DNA of 64,000 nt, from positions 7,440,001 to 7,504,000 of the forward strand of contig CM106585.1 of NCBI GenBank assembly GCA_048013815.1, in the 5' to 3' direction. The DNA is from Setoptus koraiensis (taxonomy: Eukaryota > Arthropoda). The notes under the pieces are model-generated. The model did not search any database, was not told where the DNA came from, and saw nothing but the letters and a program-made list of their open reading frames with translations. The translations under genes and the position numbers were made by a program. Shown here piece by piece: positions 34,780-44,832 of the stretch (within the stretch, counting starts at the first letter, position 1; the number at the start of each line of letters is the position of its first letter).

Positions 34780-35503
34780 ACAGCAAGGTACAGTCGGGTA
34801 TTCTGAACTCAGAAGTAGTATACCGGAAGTGTCAAAATGAACCCGAGGTGCGATACCAGGATTTACCCGGGTATTTCGGGTATCCGAGTATGTAATAGGC
34901 TACGCGAGGGTAATAATCACAACCGCCTGAGTGCCGCATGACCGTTGCGGGTAGCACGATGTACACGGGTTACCCATGCTCACTCGTATATAATATATAA
35001 TAGCCCTTCCGTCTGCCATGCAGCTCGGGCCCGGGCCGGAGTAGGGGTTCGGCCTCCATTCGTCCACACCTACGGCCTGCGGCTTCCGGGGGGACGACTG
35101 ACGGCCACCAAACTAAAAAAGATTCTTCCCAAGGACTGGGAGTCGAGCAGGCGGGGCCCGTGATCGAGCCGGGTTTCGTTCGTGAATGCGTGTCACCCTG
35201 CTCTGGGTGTAAGATTTTGGCTCTTAACAGACCCAGACCGGCCTAGATTCGCCTATACATGCAATTTTCCTGAATATCGCGAGAACCGGAAGTTGTAGAG
35301 ATTCGAAAATGATGTCATCGAGGATATCGTAGTCTGACATAGTAACATACCGAGTTTCAAGGCTGTATCTCAAAGATGAAGCTAAATCCGGAACCGGAAG
35401 TTTCTACACTTTCGGTCTATAATATTTCTCATCAGGGGCCTCTAGGGTACTCACACCGTGAGTTTTGTCGCGGACTGGGCTACGCCCTGTTCGCAAGAAC
35501 ACC
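34780..35503. mobile_element. Merlin-type remnants with GC-rich block
   Basis: A left piece has GGTATTTCGGGTATCC runs. It is followed by a GC-rich block (about 35030-35190) similar to 45440-45650 (CCTACGGCCTGCGGCTTCCG, GGCGGGGCCCGTGATCGAGC). A right-end piece has CCGGAACCGGAAGTTTC and ends GAACACC at 35503. Terminal repeats are diverged, and I cannot show a duplication. Confidence 0.55.
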
Positions 35504-35505
35504 CG

Positions 35506-35672
35506 AGTTTGGGAGGTTTAGGAGGAATTTGGGAGATTCGGGAGAGGTTTGGGAGATTCGCGAGACTCGGGAGGTTCGCGGGAGCGGGAGGGCCCGGGAG
35601 CTGACATGAGAAAAATCTCCCGGGAGAATCTTCCCATGGGCGGGAGAAATTTCTCCCGTGGCGGGAGACATC
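35506..35672 (+). repeat. G-rich GGGAGATTCG array
   Basis: Repeats of the type GGGAGATTCGGGAG with many GGG runs are followed by CTCCCGGGAG palindromes. The G runs with short spacers could form G-quadruplexes, and the CTCCCG/CGGGAG words can form hairpins. It marks the right edge of the first transposon island. Confidence 0.7.
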
Positions 35673-37072
35673 CCCCCATCACTAGCTGTGTGCGCTTTTT
35701 CCAAAACACATCCTCGAAGTTCTGCGTTATTCCGCCAGGAGCGCGCAGACCGTTTTTGGATGCACACGCAACCTTAGAGTGTTACCCTAACTGTTCATTT
35801 ATTCTGATTCAACAGAGCATTCATTTTAGCAGGTGAGGTTACCCGTTTTTCATCGCGAGGTGGCGCGTCTGCAGTTCATATTACTGTGCGCGATCCTGCA
35901 GATAAGCACTTTGCAAGTTTCACTGCTACTCGCTTACACTGCATATTAAAAATCCAAGAGCGCCGCCCTGGCGGATTATTGGTGAACTTCGAAGATGTGT
36001 ATTGTAAAAAGCGCACACAATACAGCTCACACACACACACTTGCTGCTACACGATTTGCTTATAAAATATTGAGAAGTTGTGTTGATCGTACAGAAGGGG
36101 GCGCTTCTCTAGGCATGTTATGCATCAAGTGCATCTACAGTATAGCAGAGCGACGGCGCATACGCCCATAATGAATTTACGTTCAATAGTTTTGGTACAT
36201 TGTGTACATTGATAGTTACGACGAAACAGACACACAGACACACACTCGCACAAGTTACTAAAGAGCAAGTAACAAAGAAGTTTGGACACGCACACATTTG
36301 ATGTGTTTCACATTGGAGAAAGAGACAGAGAGCGCAGCATTTGTTGTCCAGAGCCACTAGCAACAATGATCTTTCTATTCAGTGTATATACTGATAGTGA
36401 CTGTACACAAATTAAATGCACACACTATACTACTAGTGAGAATACTAGCTAGCAACAACAGGACGGACAAAAGTGAATATCAACAACAATAAAACAGACA
36501 AACAAGCGGACAGACGGACGATCGCATTTAATATTTGCTGATTAAAATTGTCAATATTGCTAATTAGCGACCATTATAATCATCACTATTAGTATTATTA
36601 ATATTGTTATTATTAAACTCACAATTATCAAATATAGTCACATCGTATTATAATCGCTATATATCTTGCTCAAGAATCAAGGTGAGATCACTTATAACAA
36701 CAGTGACAATTATCATATTACCCATAAATAGCCTATTGCTTCCAACAAGAGATTGTCATTGATTTTACGATCAAAATCTAAATCCCACCCGCAACTGTCT
36801 ATATGCTTATATATGAATTGACAGTGTTGTATTATCTGCAAGACTAAACGGTTGGCAGACGGACAAGCAAACAAACAGATAGTTTTAATCCAAGAACCTT
36901 AGTTGACTCACTATCTTAACAGTTCACACAACATTATTCTTTTATTATTCATATAATACAAGATTATAATTATTGTCGTCAATACAGTGGACAACATACT
37001 GAGGCAGTATTAATCAAACGCTTACCGTGGCAAGACCATAATTAAAAAGACAGAATAATAACCGAGATCAAC
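35673..37072. other. Intergenic, upstream of the LEM gene
   Basis: No coding evidence. AT-rich with TTATTATTA-type runs between 36560 and 36640. The last few hundred bases probably hold the promoter and 5' untranslated region of the LEM-domain gene. An intron there cannot be ruled out; AAGGTGAGATC at about 36679 has the look of a donor. Confidence 0.5.
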
Positions 37073-38416
37073 ATGACCACTAAAATGGTTTCTCATGCAG
37101 CAGCAAATTTAACCAGTGAATTTTCGTCTGACGATGAGGTCGAGGTAACACACAGGAAAACAACCACTTCATCACAACAACAGCCCTTAATTATCAACAT
37201 TGATGTGCTGGGCGATGTCAACCCAAGCTCATTGGATCTAAATGATGAACAGATTCTGGAAATGTTGGATAGGTTCGAAATTAGTCATGGGCCAGTTGTT
37301 GAGTCAACCAGAAACCTCTACAAGCGAGTACTTATCAAGCATCTCAAGGAACAACAACAGCAGGCCAAACATAACACTGATGCCAATCAACAACAACACA
37401 ATTATCACCGCCACACCCACCCACAATCATCACAACCAGAGGTTGCTCAATCCTCTACTACAGGACAGCTGACGCAACAAAGACAACAACAACCCGCGGC
37501 TGAGGTGTACAGTAGTGACGAAGATGATATTGTTTACGATAGTAGATCATCGGCCCCAAACAATGAGCAATCTGGCAGTGCAGTGGTCGGAGTATCAGAT
37601 CAGGCATCATCACAGACAAAACAAAAGCCCAAGATCAATTTGCTGACACGACAAACAGATAGAGATCTAAAGTCGTGGGCTGATTCGCAACTTAGGAGAG
37701 CTGAATTATTGAAAAAGTCCAATCAAATCACCCAACTAGCTAATGATGCACTCATGGAACTAGATTTGGAACCGTATAAGAATGCTACTGAAGATAACGA
37801 TGAAACAGAGGAATCCACCGATGAAGAGGACGACGAAGAAGATGATTATGATGAGACAGAAGATGAGGGATGGAACGAGCTAGACGAAGACGAGATGGAT
37901 GTAGATCATGTCGATCATGTTGACAATAATAAAGAGGCCAAAAACAGTAAAGAATCTACTGCTGGCCGCAAACAAACTATTAAGACTGATGCCTCGTCGA
38001 AGACGCCAGCAAAGTCTGGTATTAGCGGCAGCTCTAATAATGATGCGGACAAACCAAGGTCTAGAGTGAAAATAACACCTATGCGCCCAATCGCAGCGAA
38101 ACAACAGGCACCCTCGCAGCAGACTCCGGCAACTAGCACTACTGCTGTAGTTGCAACAAAGAAACCATTTACTAGAAGTCAAAGAGCCGCAGCATCATCC
38201 GCTACTTCAACTACTAAGTCCTCCAGTACCACTAACAACTCCGACTCGGTGGCTAACACTACTAAAAAGTCTTCTCGTATCTTCAATTACAAAAATGTAC
38301 TCACAGTATTGCTTGTTGCTATGATTGCCATCTTTTTGGCGTATTATTTTAGAACTCGCTTGGCCAAATCAGCCGGACGATTACCAGCAATCAACTTTAA
38401 AAATTTTCATGTCTAA
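37073..38416 (+). CDS. LEM-domain inner nuclear membrane protein
   Basis: One uninterrupted frame of 447 residues. Residues about 51-94 form a LEM domain (SSLDLNDEQILEMLDRFEIS, GPVVESTRNLYKRVL). In this family the fold binds barrier-to-autointegration factor (BAF) and so ties chromatin to the nuclear envelope. The middle is glutamine/histidine-rich, then strongly acidic (about 240-285), then serine/threonine-rich and basic. One membrane span near the C-terminus (about 409-426, VLTVLLVAMIAIFLAYYF) is followed by a short basic tail. This layout, LEM at the N-terminal side and one C-terminal anchor, is that of emerin, otefin/Bocksbeutel or LAP2-type proteins. MAN1/LEM2, with two spans, does not fit. 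The ATG has an in-frame ATG four codons later, so the exact start is uncertain. I give no symbol because orthology within the family is unclear. Confidence 0.85.
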   Translation: MTTKMVSHAAANLTSEFSSDDEVEVTHRKTTTSSQQQPLIINIDVLGDVNPSSLDLNDEQILEMLDRFEISHGPVVESTRNLYKRVLIKHLKEQQQQAKHNTDANQQQHNYHRHTHPQSSQPEVAQSSTTGQLTQQRQQQPAAEVYSSDEDDIVYDSRSSAPNNEQSGSAVVGVSDQASSQTKQKPKINLLTRQTDRDLKSWADSQLRRAELLKKSNQITQLANDALMELDLEPYKNATEDNDETEESTDEEDDEEDDYDETEDEGWNELDEDEMDVDHVDHVDNNKEAKNSKESTAGRKQTIKTDASSKTPAKSGISGSSNNDADKPRSRVKITPMRPIAAKQQAPSQQTPATSTTAVVATKKPFTRSQRAAASSATSTTKSSSTTNNSDSVANTTKKSSRIFNYKNVLTVLLVAMIAIFLAYYFRTRLAKSAGRLPAINFKNFHV

Positions 38417-39161
38417 CTGTATTTTGAAATGATAGATAATTCTTCACATACAGCATCAAACCATTTGCTTACCATATACATCAACAACAGCACACAAATT
38501 GTTCCACCATCGGCATCACCTTAAACTCTTATTAGAATTACTTAGTAATAATGTGTGTCAACAATAATCATCAAAATCACCACCTTCATTAATATCAATC
38601 GAATTATATGCATCATCATCACGAATGTCTGAGCATCAATCATGCATTATATTGTATTTATACAAATGAACACATATCGATCTTTCTTTCATAATCTTTA
38701 ATCATGACAATCCGGCATGTCTCTCTCTTTTTTTCGGACATCCTGTTCTTTGATACCCTGTTTTGACATAATCCAGAGCTATCATTTGGAGGTTCGCTAA
38801 TGCTGCGCCAACAGAGGCTCATATGAATCTTTTGTTTTTAATTATACAGGCACATGATGAGGTTTTTAAAGGTCATGATAATTGAAGATTATTGTCTAAA
38901 AATAGAAAGGAAATACTTTTCTCTCCATTTGAGCGACTCTAACTAGAGTCGAAGAACTAAGCAAACAATCCAGGTTATACTGGTAATAATAGCTAACTCA
39001 GGAATGTATTGTTCGATTTGGTGATAATTCAAATGCGATACTCAAATCGACGTCAAGAGTTTTATCATCAATTTATTCCACAATTAGTTCTAGCGAATTC
39101 AGCGTCACAACATGCAATGCATTTTGATATTGACGATTTCGTGTACAACTAGTTGATCGTC

Positions 39162-39194
<33 letters not shown>

Positions 39195-39897
39195 GTGTGT
39201 GTATATATACCATGCAACACCGATAAATGAACACATTGCATTTGCTACTAAACAGCCTGATATAATCTTGACTTTTCTGTAATTAATATTTCCTCGTTGC
39301 ATCCTCTCTCCGCCTCTCCTTGATTTTGGAAAATGCGCACCGATGAGTTATCTCGGCTGGAATCTTCCCAAACTTGACATGAATTGCCCTACGTGAAGTT
39401 GCCCACCGTCATTGTTGCAATTGTACTTTTGCATCTCCAACCCACACTGGGGATCGTTTTAGATGCTTGACCACTTTGAACCTGTAATATCTATTTGTTT
39501 GCAATGTGTCCGATACGAATTGTTTGTCTCGTCCATCAGATAGATTGGATTCAGCGAGCCCAATTATAGACCAGAAGTGTGCAGTGATAGTTCATTTATT
39601 TAAGATCTTACAATGATAGTTAAATTGGCGGTAACAACAAGGGTAATTGATCAACTGATTCTTATCTCGCGTATATCGACTAACTGATTTGAAGATTATC
39701 TCAGGTGTACATTATAAAATATTCAAAGTCTCAGTTATGCATGCACAGTAACAGATTATTAGATCGTAGGGCTCCATATATTGTCGTTTAAACAAGTATT
39801 CAATGCATACTCAACTTAACGGAATCAGTATAGCAGTATGCATCAGTGTCGCACACAGACTTGATGATAAGTGAATCTAAATGTTACTCATTTGCTA
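38417..39897. other. Intergenic between LEM and DH44-like genes
   Basis: The two genes face each other, so both 3' untranslated regions lie here. A (TA)n/(GT)n tract is at about 39160-39210. I see no coding evidence otherwise. Confidence 0.6.
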
Positions 39898-40599
39898 TTA
39901 ACCAAACTTCTTGAATAAATCAATGTTGTGTTGCATTCGAAGGCGATTCTCATCCAACACTCCCTTTGCTAACTCGACAGCTAGCAATTCTCGCAATAAA
40001 TCCACAGGGGTTGCCACACTCAGTTGAGGCATATTAACCGAACTAACAGTATTTTCCACCGATCTTTTTAAATTCGTTGATGATTTGTCGCTTTGTCGCT
40101 TAGTAGCTGACTTGCGGCAAATTCTTCGGCCACTCATAAACAACGGCTTGTTTGTTTCGTATGTGTCTGTCATTTTATTGTAGTCGTCATTGCAGTCGCT
40201 AGAGCTGTTAATCAAGCTGATTAGATTGCTCTGGATGTCAGAGTCTTGAGTTGTTGGTTGCTCATGATGATGTAATTGTCGATTTGTCTTGTTTGATTGT
40301 CGGTTTGAATCTGGTTTCAATGATTCATCGGGCTCAACTGGGATGCATGGCGACACATTTGCAGTTTTGTATGGTGCACCTCTCGATAATATCAAATCAA
40401 CCAACTTCTCTCTGTATCTCGACGCATTGGCTCCCAACAAGCATAGTGATTTGTTCGTTTGGTCAGTTTGATGATTTGTTGAAGTAGATGCGCCATCGTT
40501 TTGAGTAAATGATGCGAATACAATTGTACGCGTAGATAAGATGTACAAGAGCGACAAACTGACGTAAATACGTAACATCTTGCGCTGTAGCACAATCAT
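39898..40599 (-). CDS. DH44: CRF-like diuretic hormone (DH44-type) precursor
   Basis: 233 residues on the minus strand: a signal peptide (MLRIYVSLSLLYILSTRTIV region), a long hydrophilic spacer, a dibasic KR at about 178-179, then a 53-residue peptide ending KKF followed by G and stop. The peptide core PQLSVATPVDLLRELLAVEL aligns with insect DH44 (pattern P-S-L-S-I-x-x-P-x-D-V-L-R-Q-x-L-x-L-E). A final G before the stop is the usual amide donor. Family knowledge: DH44 acts through a CRF-type class B receptor, raises cAMP and controls fluid secretion and feeding. Two in-frame ATGs lie close together at the start; either gives a usable signal peptide. Other KR/RR sites in the spacer could release further fragments. 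The gene has no intron in this model, whereas many DH44 genes have one or more, so upstream non-coding exons are possible. Confidence 0.8.
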   Translation of the reverse strand: MIVLQRKMLRIYVSLSLLYILSTRTIVFASFTQNDGASTSTNHQTDQTNKSLCLLGANASRYREKLVDLILSRGAPYKTANVSPCIPVEPDESLKPDSNRQSNKTNRQLHHHEQPTTQDSDIQSNLISLINSSSDCNDDYNKMTDTYETNKPLFMSGRRICRKSATKRQSDKSSTNLKRSVENTVSSVNMPQLSVATPVDLLRELLAVELAKGVLDENRLRMQHNIDLFKKFG

Positions 40600-42580
40600 T
40601 ATGTTGAAAGCTCCTAAACTTGTAAGTGATAATTAGTTAGTCTTTTGTAATTACTCTACTGCTTAATTTACTATCTGGCGAACAAACACTATTAAATCTT
40701 TGAATAACAAAGTATTGTTATCGCGCGATATTGTTGTTCTAACTAATGTTGTTATTGTTACTGGTAAGACACAATAAATATCTCGCTAATATCTAGTACC
40801 ATCTAGTCAAATTGTGTTGCAACGACGACGAACATGAAACATATAGACGAAAAGATAAAGAGTGAGAGTTGATCGTATATTAACAAGATCTGACAGATAT
40901 CATGGATCCATTACGCACATAGAGAGTTCTCCTATCTATACTAAAGCCACAAATAGCTTCAATATGCCACCATCAGCTTGTATCCGGTCTACGAGGATCT
41001 AGGTTACCGCACACACATAGAACAAGTAAAACTGATTGATTGAATTAGGCAGTTTGATTTTGTATGTATGACTCGTGATATGGATTGATCTAGAAGAAAT
41101 TCATCAAGTATCTCAGATTAATAAGTTACAAGATAACGTTAATCTCGTTAGCTGAAACGCAGATAAATATATACAGATCTAACGTGTTGATCGACAGTCG
41201 TCACTTTAATCATGCTCCCAACTATTCACGAGGGTTTGCCAATCCGACAAGCTAATCAAGGCCTCTGCTCAGCTCAGCTTGGCTAAATGATTTCCGTAGT
41301 CCAGACTCGATACAGCTGAAAAGAAGAGAAACGGAATGCGAGCGATGAAGAAGAATCCAATTGATATATCATCTATCTATTTACGACTCGGTGTTGTTTT
41401 TATTCTGTCCGCTTCCTGTGCAAGCTAACTAACTAACTAAAATCGTTATAGTATGATGAGGTTTTTTTCTTGATCAAGGTCAGGCACAACAACATATGCT
41501 GACCAAATAGAATAGATACATGTCGACTGCCTCAACAAATGGGCTTGCATAGGCTTTATTTGTTCTTAGTTTCTTCTACAACATTTCTAACATTGATAGT
41601 TGTATGAACTCCAAGTCTGACCATATTGTCATAAATTTACTTTTACTTAGTAACAACTTTTATCTTTTCATTGTTTGTTGTTCTTCCGATCCGGATCCTC
41701 CCTAAACGGATTTTGTACGGATAATCCGCGGACTTGGACCTGGATCGCACACCTCTAATCTGCAGCGGATTATTATCTGCTTTGCAGAATGATCATCCTG
41801 CACCTACTCTTCTCTGCTGCTCGTGACAAATTTTTACCAACACTAGATAGAGGACGCAAGTCACTTAAATGCAAATGAGTGAAACATTGGCGTGATGGAA
41901 CTTCTCGGACGCCCAGAACGCGTTAAGTTAAACGCGCATAAAGTTTAATGATCATTGTTATTTTCAATTGTTAAGTAAGTTGTTCAAATTTTGTAGAGAT
42001 TTCACCAAATAAGATTGATGTCTATTATGAATTTCAGTCAACATTGTAATTTATGAGAGAAGTGATATTGGTATGCACACTGGTAAAGGCCAAAGGTCTT
42101 GAGGAATCCGAATTGTACCTAAGAGCCTCCTTTGTTAGTAAACCAGTCGTCCGAGGCCTGCAGATTCGATCTAGAACGAGGCACCGTCTATGGCAAGATC
42201 GATAACTATCATTTGGAATTGATGGAAATTCATGACAAGTGTCCTGAGATAATTATTATTAGTTAACAGATAATAACAGTTACTTACTGTTGATTTGACA
42301 CCAATCAGTGCAAAGGTCAAACTTGATCCATTTATCATTAAGCGAAAAGTAAGCTCAGTAATCCATAGCAATCTAGACCTAAGATCATAGTAGTATCTAT
42401 TCTTTCCTTTCAACACTGCGAACAACTCTCGACACATAGAACATTCCTCATAGACTAACATTACGGATCTGTTTATTCCTTCCCAAGTCATTATTGGTTA
42501 TTTTTTGGTTAGGAATTATCCTCAAGATCGCGATAATTCTTTTCATCTACATCCAATGACAAAGATACCCATGTCGCTGG
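40600..42580. other. Intergenic stretch
   Basis: AT-rich. It probably contains the DH44-like promoter on the minus strand. A minus-strand frame at 42171-42491 ends near a donor-like ACAGTAAGT (about 42286) and contains a hydrophobic segment. I cannot assign it and do not call it a gene. Confidence 0.45.
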
Positions 42581-42826
42581 TTATCGCCATGATCGGTATC
42601 TTTGAGGCAGCTCGATAATCACATCCAAGAAGGCCAGAGCATCAACGATGAGCCAAGCGGCGGAAATCATCAGACAGGCGCGAGTTGTTGTACGACGGGC
42701 ACGAAGGGGCAAAGGTTTTGGGACAGAAAAGAAACTGTCGAATGAGATTATCAGCATGCTGAGGACGGCAGCATTTGAATTGAAATAGTCGGAGGCGAGG
42801 CAAGTATCGCACATAAAGGCACCCGT
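42581..42826 (-). pseudogene. Muscarinic-receptor-like TM3-TM4 fragment
   Basis: The minus strand reads CDTCLASDYFNSNAAVLSML, then IISFDSFFSVPKPLPLRARR, then TTTRACLMISAAWLI. It aligns along its length with the third and fourth membrane spans of muscarinic acetylcholine receptors (animal pattern D-Y-x-x-S-N-A-S-V-x-N-L-L-I-S-F-D-R-Y-F-S-V-T-R-P-L). The aspartate that binds amines in TM3, the S-N pair after it and the second-loop P-L are kept. The D-R-Y motif at the end of TM3 reads D-S-F. A stop lies directly upstream of the preserved part, and after TM4 the similarity ends. I saw no other receptor parts nearby. It is most likely a decayed copy or an isolated exon of a diverged receptor. Confidence 0.65.
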
Positions 42827-43532
42827 TTAGTTTGCGGCGGGCATAGGATTAATTGGTGATACAGAGAGGTGTAATTGGGTAAAAATAGTAAATCGATGTC
42901 TTTAGATGGCAATTGAAAATTGAAAGTATTCAGTTAGCATTTCAACTTACGAGATGAAGACCGCTATTCGCCGAACTCATTGGAAAGTAGCGATCACTGA
43001 TCTTGTTTCAAATCCGATACAACTATCCTATTTTACAGTCAACAGACAGATAGACAGTGCGAGGACGCCATACACTATATAATTGAGTTGGCGATGCAAT
43101 GATACCTGATGATGATCGTCGGTGCGAACCTATTGCTTCGAAGTAATATCCAGCGGATATGTGACAAGAGGCGGAACGTCGTTACCTCGAAAATCGCGCA
43201 AATTATAAGACAACGATAGATTGCACTGAAATAAAATTTTGTGGAGTCTGTCATCTATTGTAGCTACTGTTTTTGCTTTACCCAAAATAGGATACAATTG
43301 TAATTGAAGGTGGATAGTGAATAATTCTTACTGACATCTACTGTTATGGAATCGGCTCAAAATAGCTTTTGGATTGCGATATTGATCCTATACGATTTTC
43401 TCTGAAAATTTTCACAACTCCTTCATGAAAAGTCCTTATAGAAACCATTGTCGTTTGAGAGAAAGCACTACATCAATAATTAATAACCTAATTGAATCAG
43501 TCTATTAGATTATTAAATTTTAATACGGAATA
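42827..43532. other. Intergenic stretch
   Basis: AT-rich, with no coding evidence. A minus-strand donor-like CTCGTAAGTTG near 42950 is present, but no exon with known similarity is attached to it. It probably holds the promoter of the gene at 43533. Confidence 0.5.
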
Positions 43533-44297
43533 ATGAATTCAATCAATATTGCCTGTATCGCTGCTGCTGCAGTTATAATAATCATGAGCCATTCCTCCTT
43601 AGTTATCAGCGATAGCAAAATTTTTCCGGAGCAAGTAAAAATGATGAATGATGAAATTGAATCATGGTACAAGGAAGAGGAAACCTTCAGGTCACGTGCC
43701 AACCATGCTCTTCGCTTGGATAACGAAGCTCGTCGTCAGAGTATAAAATATCATTGGCCTGGACCAATAATGAACGTTCTGCAAGTGGCCACCGGAGTTT
43801 CGTTATCGAGCAGAATTGATAGAGCAAGCGTAGCCCGTATTATTGCCGGTTTGAAACATCACGACAGATCAGTGCAACAAGAGTTTTTGAGTAATCTTGA
43901 AAGACATCTGGCAACAAAATTCAATTGGAAAGATCAACAAAGCGGAGCAAGAAAGAGAAATATTTTCATCAATGAACGGGATAGATTGTGTGCACCACAC
44001 AGGCCAAAAGTTAAGGGGTATTTCAATTACGGAGAGTCTATCAATATACTTCGCAATTTAAAGCAGAGGGAAGAAATCGATGATGAGGAATTCTTCAAAC
44101 TTGTCGTTTATGCAAAGGAACCTATCGCGCTGCTATATTCTGCTGGAATAATCTGTGCGATATATTATCATGATATAACAAATAAAGTGGATGGACCTGG
44201 CATCACATTCGATATGTCAGACAATAGTAAAAGTGAAGTTGACGAATGGCCCTTCCCACCGTGGCGCTTTGACTGGCAGACTTGGGATAAACTCTGA
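43533..44297 (+). CDS. Unknown secreted protein, 254 residues
   Basis: One continuous frame with a clear signal peptide (about 1-26, hydrophobic CIAAAAVIIIMSHSSLVIS). The rest is charged and largely helical in character, with few cysteines: KMMNDEIESWYKEEETFRSR, ARIIAGLKHHDRSVQQEFLS, INILRNLKQREEIDDEEFF. Near the C-terminus is a hydrophobic stretch (about 205-222, LLYSAGIICAIYYH) and the end is tryptophan-rich (WPFPPWRFDWQTWDKL). I recognise no domain. The length of the frame, the signal peptide and non-repetitive sequence argue for a real gene. The start is the first ATG of the frame. It ends about 230 bases before the second transposon island. Function unknown; it might be lumenal or extracellular. 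Confidence 0.65.
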   Translation: MNSINIACIAAAAVIIIMSHSSLVISDSKIFPEQVKMMNDEIESWYKEEETFRSRANHALRLDNEARRQSIKYHWPGPIMNVLQVATGVSLSSRIDRASVARIIAGLKHHDRSVQQEFLSNLERHLATKFNWKDQQSGARKRNIFINERDRLCAPHRPKVKGYFNYGESINILRNLKQREEIDDEEFFKLVVYAKEPIALLYSAGIICAIYYHDITNKVDGPGITFDMSDNSKSEVDEWPFPPWRFDWQTWDKL

Positions 44298-44525
44298 TTC
44301 TAACATTACGATCGGAGGATTACCTGGTAAAATCGGATCAGAATAGTGACTTATCCTGGCGACCTTGATAGTAATCGTTTGCAATGTCGAGAGACTGAAT
44401 AAATCATGTATTTCTAGCGAGAATTCTGTATCATGTTGCTCCCTCGTTAATGCATGAGAGGGGTGTAAGGTGGGAAGAGACTGATCGAGAAAGCATTTTT
44501 CTGATTTCCGAAAGAGGTTCTTGAG

Positions 44526-44832
44526 AACAGGATTCGGGTGTTCTTCGGAATACGTACCGAGCCCGATTTCCTTCAAACTCAACAGAGGGGCCCCGGAGTG
44601 GCCCCAAAGAACAATTAAAGTGGTCCGGAAGTGCGAAAATTTCGGTTATAGTCCCGAAGAGCGCCACACTTTTTTCGGGGTATTTTGGGTATTTTTGGGT
44701 AGGCTATTGTACCCTGATACCGCAATAGGTATCCCAGAAGTGCGGAAATTCGGGTGTAGTAGCGAACAACGACCAAGCCCGACCAAGCCCCAACTCCAGA
44801 CAAGGGCCCCGAAGGGGCCCCAGAAAACATTC
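44526..44832. mobile_element. Stack of three truncated Merlin-type ends
   Basis: Three ends follow one another: GGTGTTCTTCGGAATACG at 44526, GGTTATAGTCCCGAAGAGCG at about 44640, and GGTGTAGTAGCGAACAACG at about 44752. The next complete element starts GGTTATTG at 44833. Each piece is 80-115 bases and stops at a (GAA)ATTTC/ATTC word just before the next GG. The first and third are of the GGGGCC-hairpin end type, and the second is of the GGGTATTTT type. Confidence 0.7.

Noticed and set aside
35480-35836. Frames of about 95 codons with GGSREREG/PRTSRV
   Set aside because: They arise from the G-rich GGGAG array and its complement.
42171-42491. Minus-strand frame with a hydrophobic segment and a donor-like ACAGTAAGT
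   Set aside because: I considered it as the next exon of the muscarinic-like fragment, but the sequence does not resemble the fifth span and no acceptor fits.
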